Positions 1 to 9,300 of a stretch of DNA of 64,000 nucleotides are shown here, piece after piece; positions within the stretch are counted from its first letter, which is position 1, and each line of letters begins with the position of its first letter. The DNA is from Kribbella voronezhensis (GTDB taxonomy: Bacteria; Actinomycetota; Actinomycetes; Propionibacteriales; Kribbellaceae): assembly GCF_004365175.1 (NCBI RefSeq), contig NZ_SOCE01000001.1, positions 1 through 64,000 of the forward strand, in the 5' to 3' direction. The notes beneath the pieces were generated by a model. It ran no database searches. It was not told the origin of the DNA and was given only the letters and a program-made list of their open reading frames with translations. Made by a program: the position numbers and the translations under genes.

Positions 1-86
1 CCCCCGAAGAGGCCTTACCGCTCGACTTGCATGTGTTAAGCACGCCGCCAGCGTTCGTCCTGAGCCAGGATCAAACTCTCCGTTGA
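1..86 (-). rRNA. rrs: 16S rRNA gene, 5' end only (partial)
   Basis: Read on the minus strand, the window begins with the universal 5' part of bacterial 16S rRNA: the 27F-type segment AGAGTTTGATCCTGGCTCAG is complementary to 60-79, followed by the conserved GACGAACGCTGGCGGCGTGC and the AACACATGCAAGTCGA block. The mature 5' end is placed near 86 by comparison with other actinobacterial 16S genes; the exact base is uncertain. The rest of the gene, and any 23S/5S, lies outside the window to the left. Confidence 0.97.
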
Positions 87-391
87 AATCTATATACCAA
101 CCCACAAACACAAAGAATGCAGGAAGATAGACTACTTTGAGTGATCCTTTGAACATCAGAGACAATCAAACTGACTTGAATCAATATTTTCAAAGGAATC
201 CGAACACGAACAACAGACAACCCCACACCCAAAACCTCAAAGAGGCCCGGGGCGGATCAGGATCATCCAATGCCGTGAAACGGGTTAATGCTAAATTTCG
301 GCATTGACTTTCGGCACGCTGTTGAGTTCTCAAGAATCGGACGCACACCGCGCTCCACACTCTCGTGTTAAGCTCCGGGGCAACCCGCCAA
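87..391 (-). other. rRNA leader region
   Basis: This AT-richer stretch has no convincing gene and is the transcribed leader between the downstream rRNA promoter and mature 16S. At 313-333 the minus strand reads TTGAGAACTCAACAGCGTGC followed by C. This block recurs in actinobacterial rRNA leaders and spacers, where it is connected with RNase III processing/antitermination. Naming it as a processing element rests on that family knowledge; no fold was computed. Confidence 0.75.
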
Positions 392-420
392 ACATTACTG
401 TCCCGTCCGCAGCCAGTCAA
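392..420 (-). promoter_or_regulatory. rRNA promoter, proximal copy
   Basis: On the minus strand a perfect-looking sigma-70 type pair is seen: -35 TTGACT (complement of 415-420), a 17-base spacer, and -10 TAATGT (complement of 392-397). It lies about 310 bases before the 16S 5' end, which is a normal rRNA leader length in actinobacteria. No transcription start was measured. Confidence 0.7.
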
Positions 421-559
421 ATCGGCTACTTATCCGGTCCAGCCACTCCGCGACCCAGCCACCGAAACCCGCCACAGGCACGTTTCGGCTACCAAAACTT
501 CAGGGAGTGTTCGAAGCGACCGGCCGCTTCCGCGTCCCGCACTCGCTCCAACAAGAAGA

Positions 560-588
560 ACATTAGTGTGATTCGGCCGGAAAACCAA
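560..588 (-). promoter_or_regulatory. rRNA promoter, distal copy
   Basis: A second promoter-like pair on the minus strand: -35 TTGGTT (complement of 583-588), again a 17-base spacer, and the same -10 TAATGT (complement of 560-565). It sits 168 bases upstream of the proximal promoter. Identical -10 boxes and spacers argue that the two form a tandem rRNA promoter array; the weaker -35 makes this one less certain. Confidence 0.5.
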
Positions 589-701
589 ATCGAGGTGGCC
601 GGCCAGTGAAGCCACCGCAGTACCGGCCGTTCTCCGAGTGCTGGGCAAGCTTGAAGTCGGCGTAGCCGACGCCCAGGACGAGTGCGAACCGGGTCATTCC
701 G

Positions 702-2603
702 CTAGACCCCTGCTGCTGAGCCTGACTCGGCGAATTGGGTGCGATAGAGCAGCGCGTACTCGCCGTCCAGGGCGAGCAGCTCCTCGTGGGTGCCGCGTTC
801 GACGATGTTGCCGTGGTCAACCACCAGGATCTGGTCGGCGTTCCGCACGGTCGACAGCCGGTGGGCGATCACCAGCGACGTACGACCTTCCAGGGCCGTG
901 TCGAGGGCTCTCTGCACCGCTACCTCGGACTCCGAGTCCAGGTGAGCTGTCGCCTCGTCCAGAACGACGATGTGCGGCGCTTTCAGCAACAGGCGAGCGA
1001 TTGCCAGTCGTTGCCGCTCTCCCCCGGACAACCGGTGACCGCGATCGCCGACGACGGTCTCCAGCCCATCGGGCAAGGACGACACCAGGTCCCACACCTG
1101 CGCCGAGCGGAGCGCCTCGACCATCTCCTCGTCGGTGGCATCGGGTTTCGCGTACGCCAGATTCGCACGGATCGTGTCGTGGAACATGTGCGCGTCCTGC
1201 GTCACGTACCCGATCGCCTCGTGCAGCGACCGCAGAGTGACCTCTCGAACGTCGTGCCCACCCACCTGCACCGAGCCGCCGGTCACGTCGTACAAGCGGG
1301 CGACGAGGTTCGTGATGGTCGTCTTGCCGGCGCCGGAAGGACCGACCAGTGCGACCATCTGACCGGCCTCGACGGTGAAGCTGATGTCTTCCAGCACCTG
1401 CGAGGAGACCCGCTTGTCGAGGACCGCCACCGACTCCAGGCTGGCCAGCGAGACCTGCTCGGCCGTCGGGTAGGCGAAGGCGACGTGGTCGAAGGTGACC
1501 GTCGAAGCATCCTTGGGAAGCGCTCGCGCGTCCGGGGCGTCCTTGATCATCGGCTCGAGATCCAGTACTTCGAAAACGCGCTCGAACGAGACCAGCGCGG
1601 TCATCACGTCGACCCGCACATTCGACAGGGCGGTCAACGGACCGTAGAGCCGCCCGAGCAGAGCCACCAGGGCCAGCAGCGTCCCGACGGTCAGGGTCTG
1701 CCGAACGGCCAGGTTGCCACCCACGCCGTACACAAGTGCTGTCGCGAGTGCGGCGACCAGGGTGAGCGCGGTGAAGAACACGCGGCCCAGCATCGCGATC
1801 CGGATCCCCAGGTCGCGGACCCGGCCGGAACGTTCGCCGAACTCCCGGTTCTCGATCTCCGGCTGCCCGAACAGCGTGACCAGCAGGGCGCCACCGACGC
1901 TGAACCGCTCGGTCATCGCCGTCGACATCTCCGCGTTCAGCTGCATCTGTTCGCGGGTCATCGCCGCGAGCCGGCGGCCGAGATACCGCGCCGGGAGCAA
2001 GAAGACCGGGAGCAGCAAGATCGCCACCACCGTCAGCTGCCAACTCAGCGCCAGCATCGCGCCGACCACCAGGATCAGGCTGATCACATTGGAGACCACA
2101 CCCGACAAAGTGGAGGTGAACGCCTGCTGCGCACCGATCACGTCGGTGTTGAGCCGGGACACCAGCGCGCCGGTCTGGGTGCGGGTGAAGAAGGCGACCG
2201 GCATCTGCTGGACGTGCGCGAACACCTTGGTCCGCAGGTCGTAGATCAGGCCCTCACCGATGCGCGCCGAGAACCACCGCTGCATCAACCCCAGGCCCGC
2301 TTCGACGAGTGCCAGCAATGCCACGACCAGGGCGAGCGCCGTCACCAGGCCCGCGTTCCCCTTGGTGATGCCGTCGTCCACGATCTTCTTGAACAACAGC
2401 GGCGAGGCGATCACCAGGAACGCCGAGAGCACGACCAGCACCAGGAAGACGCTGATGTGCAGGCGGAACGGCCTGGCGAAGCGCAGGATCCGCCGCAGCG
2501 TCCCCTTGGTCAGCTTCCGCTCCAGAACGGACACGTCCTGGCGCCGCCAGCTGCCCATGCCACCGCCGGGCATCCCGCCGCCCATCCGCATTCCTGAAGA
2601 CAT
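702..2603 (-). CDS. ABC exporter half-transporter (fused TMD-NBD)
   Basis: 633 residues with a six-helix exporter membrane domain (about 45-330) and a C-terminal ATPase. Visible motifs: Walker A GPSGAGKTT near residue 419, signature LSGGERQR near 524, Walker B with VVLDEA near 544, and the H-loop IAHRLST. The N-terminus is Gly/Met-rich. Such single-chain half-transporters act as homo- or heterodimers in the plasma membrane and export lipids, peptides or drugs; the substrate cannot be read here. No partner half-transporter is adjacent, so a homodimer is the simplest reading. It lies upstream of the 16S gene on the same strand but the rRNA promoters follow it, so it is not part of the rRNA operon. 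Confidence 0.93.
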   Translation of the reverse strand: MSSGMRMGGGMPGGGMGSWRRQDVSVLERKLTKGTLRRILRFARPFRLHISVFLVLVVLSAFLVIASPLLFKKIVDDGITKGNAGLVTALALVVALLALVEAGLGLMQRWFSARIGEGLIYDLRTKVFAHVQQMPVAFFTRTQTGALVSRLNTDVIGAQQAFTSTLSGVVSNVISLILVVGAMLALSWQLTVVAILLLPVFLLPARYLGRRLAAMTREQMQLNAEMSTAMTERFSVGGALLVTLFGQPEIENREFGERSGRVRDLGIRIAMLGRVFFTALTLVAALATALVYGVGGNLAVRQTLTVGTLLALVALLGRLYGPLTALSNVRVDVMTALVSFERVFEVLDLEPMIKDAPDARALPKDASTVTFDHVAFAYPTAEQVSLASLESVAVLDKRVSSQVLEDISFTVEAGQMVALVGPSGAGKTTITNLVARLYDVTGGSVQVGGHDVREVTLRSLHEAIGYVTQDAHMFHDTIRANLAYAKPDATDEEMVEALRSAQVWDLVSSLPDGLETVVGDRGHRLSGGERQRLAIARLLLKAPHIVVLDEATAHLDSESEVAVQRALDTALEGRTSLVIAHRLSTVRNADQILVVDHGNIVERGTHEELLALDGEYALLYRTQFAESGSAAGV

Positions 2604-2684
2604 CCAGTCCCCTCCCGCACTCAGCTCGTCAACCTTGACAACACTTCAGGTCAGCGGATGCTTCCCGACCTCACAGACCGCCGG

Positions 2685-3467
2685 TCAGCCGAACGCCGCG
2701 ATCAGCTCAGCGAGCCGCCGTGACTGTGCCTGTCGCTCCGCCTTCAACTGCTCCTCGTACGGACGATCGGCCGCGCCGAGCAGCAACGCCTTGGTCTCCC
2801 GGACAGCACCGACGAGCGGTGTCAGCACGGCATCCGTCAGGTCCTTCACCGTCGCCGCCAGATCATCGGCCGGTACGACGATGTTCGCCAGGCCGAGCTG
2901 ATGTGCTTCGTCGGCCTCGACCCAGCGCGACGTCACGCAGATCTCCAGGGCTCGCGAATAGCCGACCAGCTGCACCAGCGGCTGGGTCCCACCCAGGTCG
3001 GGCACCAAGCCGAGCGCGGGCTCGCGCATGCTGAACTTCGCGTCCGGCGTGATCACCCGCAGATCGCAGGCCAGTGCCAACTGGAAGCCGGCGCCGACCG
3101 CGTGCCCCTGCACCGCCGCGATGGTGATGAGCTCCGGTCTCCGCAACCAGGAGAAGCCGGCCTGGAAATGCGCGATCAGCTCGTCCAGCTCCGCGGCAGG
3201 CTTCTTCCCCAGGGTGAGCAGCGGCTCCTGCCCGTCGACCGGCTCGCCCATCATCAGGTTGCGATCGAGGCCGGCCGAGAACGAAGGACCTTCCCCGGAC
3301 ACGACGACGACCCGCACCTCGTCCGGCAGCGAGGCACCGAAGTCCGACAGCGCGCTCCACATCGCCGGAGTCTGCGCGTTGCGCACCTCCGGCCGGTCCA
3401 GCACCACCCGGGCCACTGGCCCGTCCACCGTCAATCGCAGTCCGAGATCCGTCATGCCATGGAACAT
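2685..3467 (-). CDS. Enoyl-CoA hydratase/isomerase family protein
   Basis: 260 residues, the usual crotonase length. The crotonase fold is recognised from the early block LDRPEVRNAQ, the first oxyanion-hole segment GEGPSFSAGLD and the second GHAVGAGFQLALACDL, then GLVPDLGGTQ. The family hydrates or isomerises acyl-CoA thioesters, typically in fatty-acid or aromatic degradation; the exact substrate is unknown. An alternative start is the internal Met of MTDLGLRL four codons downstream. It sits between two ABC genes on the same strand with 74-81 base gaps and no evident functional link to either. Confidence 0.9.
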   Translation of the reverse strand: MFHGMTDLGLRLTVDGPVARVVLDRPEVRNAQTPAMWSALSDFGASLPDEVRVVVVSGEGPSFSAGLDRNLMMGEPVDGQEPLLTLGKKPAAELDELIAHFQAGFSWLRRPELITIAAVQGHAVGAGFQLALACDLRVITPDAKFSMREPALGLVPDLGGTQPLVQLVGYSRALEICVTSRWVEADEAHQLGLANIVVPADDLAATVKDLTDAVLTPLVGAVRETKALLLGAADRPYEEQLKAERQAQSRRLAELIAAFG

Positions 3468-3541
3468 ACGCGAACCACCCGCACTTTCCGTGCGGTCCTC
3501 GTCACCTGTGGAAAGACTGCTGTGGCGAACTCCCGGAGCCG

Positions 3542-5140
3542 TCAGGCGAGGGAGACCAGGTCGGCGTAGTCGTTGGTCCAGAGGTCTTCGACGCCGTCGG
3601 GAAGGAGCAGCACGCGTTCCGGTTCCAGGGCCTCGACCGCGCCCTCGTCGTGGGTGACCAGCACGATCGCGCCGGTGTACGACCGGATCGCGTTCAGCAC
3701 CTCGGTCCGCGACGCCGGATCCAGGTTGTTGGTGGGCTCGTCGAGCAGCAGGACGTTCGCCGCGGAGACCACGAGAGTGGCCAACGCGAGCCGCGTCTTC
3801 TCGCCACCGGAGAGCACCCGGGCCGGCTTGTCCGCGTCGTCACCCGTGAACAGGAACGAGCCGAGCACACTGCGCGCCTGGGTCTCGTTCAGATCCGGGG
3901 CGGCCGTCTTCATGTTCTCCAGCACGGTCCGGTTGACGTCGAGCGTCTCGTGCTCCTGCGCGTAGTACCCGAGTTTGAGCCCGTGTCCGTCGATGACCTC
4001 GCCGGTGTCGGACTTCTCGATCCCGGACAGCACCCGTAGCAGCGTCGTCTTGCCCGCGCCGTTCAGCCCCAGTACGACGACGCGCGAGCCGCGGTCGATC
4101 GCCAGGTCGACGTCGGTGAAGATCTCCAGCGACCCGTACGACTTGGACAGCTCCTTGGCCATCAACGGCGTCTTGCCACACGGCGCCGGCGTCGGGAACG
4201 AGATCTTCGCGACGCGGTCCGACGCGCGCTCGTCCTCCAGCGACGCCATCAGCTTCTCGGCCCGCTTGAGCATGCCCTGCGCGGCCGTCGCCTTGGTCGC
4301 CTTGGCGCGCATCTTGTTCGCCTGGTCGATCAGCTGGGTGGCCTTCTTCTCCGCGTTCGCCCGCTCGCGCTTGCGGCGGCGTTCGTCGGTCTCGCGCTGG
4401 GTCAGGTACGCCTTCCAGCCGACGTTGTAGACGTCGATCTCGGCCCGGTTGGCGTCCAGGTGGAAGACCCGGGTAACGGTCTCCTCGAGCAGGTTCACGT
4501 CGTGGCTGATCATGATGACGCCGCCGGCATACCCCTTGAGGAAGTCCCGCAGCCACACGATCGAGTCGGCGTCCAGGTGGTTCGTCGGCTCGTCGAGCAG
4601 CAGCGTCTCGGCCTGCGCGAACAGGATCCGGGCCAGCTCGACCCGTCGCCGCTGACCACCGGACAACGTGCCGAGCGGCTGGCCCAGCACCCGGTCGGGC
4701 AGGCCCAGGTTCGCAGCGATCCGGGCGGCCTCCGACTCGGCGGCGTACCCACCGGCGGCGTGCAGGTCCGCCTCGGCCCGTTCGTACCGGCGCATGCCCT
4801 TCTCGCGGGTCTTGTCGTCCGCACTGGCCATCGCCTTCTCGGCATTGCGCAGCCGCCGGACGACCTCGTCCAGACCGCGGGCGGCCAGGATCCGGTCCCG
4901 GGCCAGTACTTCGAGGTCGCCGGTGCGCGGATCCTGCGGGAGATACCCGATCTCACCCGACGAGGTGACCGAACCGCTGGCCGGCAACCCCTCACCGGCC
5001 AGGATCTTCGTCAGTGTGGTCTTGCCGGCGCCGTTGCGCCCGACCAGACCGACCTTGTCGCCGGGACCGACCCGGAAGGAGGCAGGCGCGAGCAGTTGTC
5101 TGGCCCCGACACGCACCTCGAGGTTGGAGACAGTGATCAT
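3542..5140 (-). CDS. ABC-F family ATPase (ribosome-associated)
   Basis: 532 residues with two ATPase domains in tandem and no membrane segments, the definition of ABC-F. Walker A motifs GRNGAGKTT (near 35) and GLNGAGKTT (near 360), signatures LSGGQRRR (near 155) and LSGGEKTR (near 440), and a Lys/Arg/Ala-rich linker between the domains, which in this family enters the ribosomal E site. Members are translation factors (EttA-like) or antibiotic ribosome-protection proteins; which one cannot be decided from sequence alone. A short ORF overlaps its start (see 5137-5283), and its own GAGGA box is rather far, 12 bases, from the ATG. Confidence 0.93.
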   Translation of the reverse strand: MITVSNLEVRVGARQLLAPASFRVGPGDKVGLVGRNGAGKTTLTKILAGEGLPASGSVTSSGEIGYLPQDPRTGDLEVLARDRILAARGLDEVVRRLRNAEKAMASADDKTREKGMRRYERAEADLHAAGGYAAESEAARIAANLGLPDRVLGQPLGTLSGGQRRRVELARILFAQAETLLLDEPTNHLDADSIVWLRDFLKGYAGGVIMISHDVNLLEETVTRVFHLDANRAEIDVYNVGWKAYLTQRETDERRRKRERANAEKKATQLIDQANKMRAKATKATAAQGMLKRAEKLMASLEDERASDRVAKISFPTPAPCGKTPLMAKELSKSYGSLEIFTDVDLAIDRGSRVVVLGLNGAGKTTLLRVLSGIEKSDTGEVIDGHGLKLGYYAQEHETLDVNRTVLENMKTAAPDLNETQARSVLGSFLFTGDDADKPARVLSGGEKTRLALATLVVSAANVLLLDEPTNNLDPASRTEVLNAIRSYTGAIVLVTHDEGAVEALEPERVLLLPDGVEDLWTNDYADLVSLA

Positions 5141-5283
5141 CGCGGGCAGGCGTCCTCAAGGTCGGGGATGTCGGAGAGGTAGCGGACGACAGCGCAGCGT
5201 CGCAAGACGGCACGGTCCCCCGCATCGAGGCTTGTGGCCTCAGCCGGAAGTGATGCTTCAGCCCCGATCTCCAGTGCGCGCAT
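5137..5283 (-). CDS. Possible small upstream ORF coupled to the ABC-F gene
   Basis: A 48-codon frame starting with ATG at 5283 and ending in an ATGA overlap with the ABC-F start (TGA 5139-5137, ATG 5140-5138). The protein begins MRALEIGAEASLP and ends DLEDACPR; no domain is recognised. Third-position GC is lower than in the neighbouring genes, which argues against a long-conserved protein. A GGCGAG box lies 7 bases before the ATG. It could be a regulatory leader ORF, since ABC-F resistance genes are often controlled by upstream ORFs, or merely a chance frame. Confidence 0.3.
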   Translation of the reverse strand: MRALEIGAEASLPAEATSLDAGDRAVLRRCAVVRYLSDIPDLEDACPR

Positions 5284-5349
5284 CGCAGTGCTCGCCTGGG
5301 ACACCGGACAAGTGCCCCTCTTCCGACTCTGGCCTCTAGTGTATGTGCT

Positions 5350-6261
5350 GTGAAATTCAATCCAGACGCCGACTTGGACACCAGTGGTGTCGAGGACACC
5401 CGCGGCAGCGGAGGCGGTGGCGGCGGTCTGCTGCCGGGCGGGATGGGCATCCCGGTCGGGGGCGGTATCGGCGGCATCATCCTGCTCGTCGTCATCCTGC
5501 TGCTGAACGGCGGCCTGCCCGGCGGAGGGGGTGGCGGCAGCGACCAGCCGGTGACGCGCAACACGGCGCCCGGCAACCTGGATTCGTGCAAGAAGGGCAC
5601 CGACCTGACGTCGAACCCCGAATGCCGGTTCGTCTTCTACCAGAACTCGATCGAGGGCTTCTGGGCCGCCGAACTGCCGCGCCGGGGCAAGAAGTACACC
5701 AGGGCCCCGCTGCGCGTCTTCGACGGCTCGGTGAACACCGGCTGCGGTCCCGCCACCAGCGCGGTCGGGCCGTTCTACTGCCCGCCGGACCAGCGCGTGT
5801 ACCTCGACATCGGGTTCTTCCGGACGCTCGAGCAGGAGCTCGGCGCCAAGGGCGGCAACTTCGCCGAGGCGTACGTCGTGGCGCACGAGTACGGCCACCA
5901 CATCCAGAACCTGTACGGCATCCTCGACCGGATCAAGTCCCGCGAGGGCCCGACCTCGGACTCGGTCCGTTCCGAACTGCAGGCCGACTGCCTGGCCGGC
6001 ATCTGGACGCACCACGCGACCACCGCTGTGGACAAGGACGGCGACAAGCTGATCACCGGCCTGACCGAGGACGACATCAGCCGCGGACTCGACGCGGCCG
6101 CAGCCGTCGGCGACGACCGGATCCAGAAGCGCGCCCAGGGCCGCGTCTCCCCCGAGACCTTCAGCCACGGCACCGCCGAGCAGCGGATGAAGTGGTTCAA
6201 GACCGGCATGGACTCCGGCGACATGACCGCCTGCGACACCTGGTCCGCCAACCCGCTCTGA
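5350..6261 (+). CDS. Membrane-anchored neutral zinc metallopeptidase (YpfJ-like)
   Basis: 303 residues, GTG start. The order is a Gly-rich cytoplasmic N-terminus, one membrane segment near residues 38-55 (GGIIGIILLVV-type hydrophobic stretch), another Gly-rich linker, and a protease domain with the zinc motif HEYGHH at about 179-184; the later SELQADCLAG segment supplies the expected acidic third ligand region. This matches the putative neutral zinc metallopeptidase family (Pfam Zn_peptidase), whose substrates are unknown. The catalytic domain should lie outside the membrane. It is divergent from the ABC-F gene and ends in a strong hairpin shared with the convergent tad operon. Confidence 0.9.
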   Translation: MKFNPDADLDTSGVEDTRGSGGGGGGLLPGGMGIPVGGGIGGIILLVVILLLNGGLPGGGGGGSDQPVTRNTAPGNLDSCKKGTDLTSNPECRFVFYQNSIEGFWAAELPRRGKKYTRAPLRVFDGSVNTGCGPATSAVGPFYCPPDQRVYLDIGFFRTLEQELGAKGGNFAEAYVVAHEYGHHIQNLYGILDRIKSREGPTSDSVRSELQADCLAGIWTHHATTAVDKDGDKLITGLTEDDISRGLDAAAAVGDDRIQKRAQGRVSPETFSHGTAEQRMKWFKTGMDSGDMTACDTWSANPL

Positions 6262-6298
6262 TCCGCACGGAAGAACAAGATCGCGCGCGACAGCAAGA

Positions 6299-6334
6299 AG
6301 TTCGGCCCCGGGAGGATTCTCCCGGGGCCGAACT
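6299..6334. terminator. Bidirectional hairpin terminator
   Basis: A perfect 16-bp stem (5' arm 6299-6314, 3' arm 6319-6334) closes a GATT tetraloop, followed by a pyrimidine-rich CTTCT on the plus strand. It lies between the convergent metallopeptidase and LysM/BTAD genes and can serve both. Confidence 0.85.
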
Positions 6335-6350
6335 CTTCTGTACTACGGAA

Positions 6351-9300
6351 CTACGCGACTGCTGCCGGGCGGCGGTAGCCCGGGAGGAGTTCGTCCACCA
6401 GTGCGTCGGTTTCGGCCTCGGCGCCGCGGGGGCCGCCGTGTTTGGCGAGGGCGGTGTACATCTGGGCGGCCACGTTCGTGACGTCGCTGGACGTACCGAA
6501 GTGGGCGGCCAGGCGCAGGGTCGCGCGCCACAGATCCTCGGAGGCCGGGGAGAAACTCAGCCCGGTCTGCAACGCCGTACGGGCCAGGTTGCCGTCGTTG
6601 TGGCGCAGGCTGGCCTCTGCCAGCTTGAGCGCCGCGTCGACGACCGCTTCGGCCATCCGCCGCTCGATCCCGGACGCCGCCAGCCACGAGTAGCGGCCGG
6701 CCGGCAGGTCGGCCCAGGACGGGCCGTGGACGAGGCTCAGCGCCGTCGACAGCGGTCCGCGCGGGTCGTCCATCAACGACGCCTGCTTGGCCAGCGTGCG
6801 GAACACGTCCCAATCGACCCGGACGATGCTGCGATTGAGCATCCAGCGGCCCGACTCGTCGGCGTACATCGCGTCCAGGCCGAGCCAGTTGCGGGTGTGC
6901 TCGAGAGCGGCGTCGCGCAGTTCCTCGCTGATGCCGCGCGGCCAGATCGCACCGGCCAGCACGTTCGGGTGGACGCCGTAGTCCTGGCTGGCCAGGAACG
7001 CCACGATCTCCGTCGACAGCTGCACGCGGCCGTCGTCGATGGGGCCGCGGGCATCGACCTCGACCGGCCCGAGCAGGTCGACCTCGACCGGCGCCGCCTG
7101 GCTCAGGTCCGAGGAGGAGAACTCGTACGCCGGCATGTCCTGCTCGATCCGGCGCTTGTCCAGCGCCTCCGACTCGGCCGTCTTGAACAGCGACACCAGG
7201 TCGGCGAACTGCGCCGGGTTGATGCTGTGGGCATCGACCTCCAGCCCCAGCAGCCGGCAGACCGCGTTGTTCTTCTCGTCCACCACGAACCGCCATGGCG
7301 AACCGAGCACATCACCGACGACGACCACCGCGACACAGCGCTTCGGGTCGGCCGCGAGCCGGGCCAGCCGCTGCTCCTCATCCGGCGAGGGCGGCGCCGA
7401 CACGAAGATGATCTCGGCACCCCACAGCAGCGGATCGGGGTACGCCATCCTCGCGTCCGCCACCGAGTCGGCATCCCGTCGGCCGCACGCCTGCACCTGC
7501 GCGTCCGTACGGCGGGTCACCTCGTGCAGCGCGTCGTCCAGCTTGGTCCAGTAGCTCAGCCGGCTCGGAGCCAGTGTCGACAGGTCGTCGCCGAAGCCGA
7601 CCATGCTGACATGCGCGCCTTCGGACCACAGGTTCGTGGCCAGCTCGGCGGCCACCGAACCGACGACGTCACGCGAAGCGTCGGTGACGCCGCCGAAGCT
7701 GACGATGCCGTTCGCGGTGTCCAGGTCGATGAGGACGGTCGAGCCGTCCGCGTTCTGGCCGAGCGTGACGAGCGTCGGGTACGGCGCGGGTGCGTCCACC
7801 GGACCCTGAGGGGCGTACGCACGTCGCAGCACCCACCTGGTGCCCTCGGCAATGACCTGCCACGGACCGGGCGGCGGCGCCTGGGTCTCCCCCGGTACCA
7901 GCACCAGCGTCAGCGCGCGGTCTGTGACCAGCGCGGCCACCACCTTCGGCATCGTCCGGTTGTCCTCGGCCATGGACGCACCGAGCATCCGCAGCGAGTT
8001 GTCGACGAACTCGGCAGTCGGTACGTCGGCCGCCAGCCGCAGGGCGACCTCGGTCTGGCGATGGCCGGCCGCCTTCGGACCAGGCCCTTGGGCCCAGCCC
8101 CGGCGGCGCTTGAGCGCCAGTGCGATCCCGGCCGCGAGCAGCGTCGCGCCGAAGCCGTAGATCCCTGCCTCGACCGGGTCGACGCCGTGGCTGCCCGCGG
8201 CGACCGGAACGACGTCGGGCACCTTGGTGCCGCCGGCAGCAGGGTCGCCCGGCTGTGCGTCCGCAGTACCGGGGGTGTGGGGCTGGACCGTGCCGACACC
8301 CGGCTGGTCCGGCTCGGCGTTCCTCGCGGTCGGATCGTTGACGGCACTACCGATCCCGATCGACGACGGCTTCTCGACGCCTTGCTCCTCGAACCAGCGA
8401 CTGCCCTTGCCCGCCGCGTCCTCGTGCGAGGTGCGGCTCTCGATGGTGCCGCCGCCCTTGGGCTTGGCCTCGGTCGGCCTGGCCTGGGTCGGCTTGGCCT
8501 GGGTCGGCTTGGCCTCGGTGTGCTTGCCGGGCTGGTCGATCTGCACGCGGACCGTGTGCACGCCCGGACCCTTGGCGTCGGCCGGCAGGCGGACCTGCCA
8601 GCCCGGCATGATCAGGTCCGGGTTCGTCAGCCGCCGGCCGTCCGGCTGCAGCTTGGACTTGTTGAGGTCGTAGATCTCCTTGTACCGCCGGCCCTCACCC
8701 AGGTAGCGCTCGGCGATGTCCCACAGGCAGTCGTAGTTGCGACCCTGCGGCGGCCGGACCTCGGTGTACTTGACGACCTGCCCGGCCTGATGGTCGTTGT
8801 TCGTCCGTACGCCGGTGTGCGTCGTGCCGCTGAGGACCGTACTGCGGGCCTCGGTCTGCCGGAAGTTCGCGCCCTGGCTGTTGTCGCCGCCCTGGGTCAC
8901 GCTGATCGACGACGGAGTCGTGCCGGAGGTCGTCACCGCGTTCGCGGCCGGGAGCGTGACGCTGGTGGCGCCCGCGATCAGCACCACACCGGCGATCAGC
9001 TTGCGCGCGAGGTTCTGCGAGCCGCCGCCGAGCGGGATCCGCGGCGACAACCCGTGGCCGCGGATCTCCGTGACGGCCTCGGCGATCAGGCAGATCACGA
9101 AATGCAGCCAGGCCACCCAGATGAAGAACGCGATGATGCCCAGCACGGTGTCGGTGCTCAACTGGTCGAACAGCAGATCCCGCGTCGGCATCTTGTCCGG
9201 CCACGGCGTCCCGAAGAACCGCAACAGCACATACGGCACCCCACCGACGATCGCCAGGATCGCGACCAGCGAGACCAGCCCTTTCAGCCGATCCGCCCCC

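Noticed and set aside
563-696. Small minus-strand ORF (MTRFALVLGVGYADF...) between the ABC exporter and the rRNA leader
   Set aside because: It runs through the distal rRNA promoter elements, has no good ribosome site and no recognisable domain.
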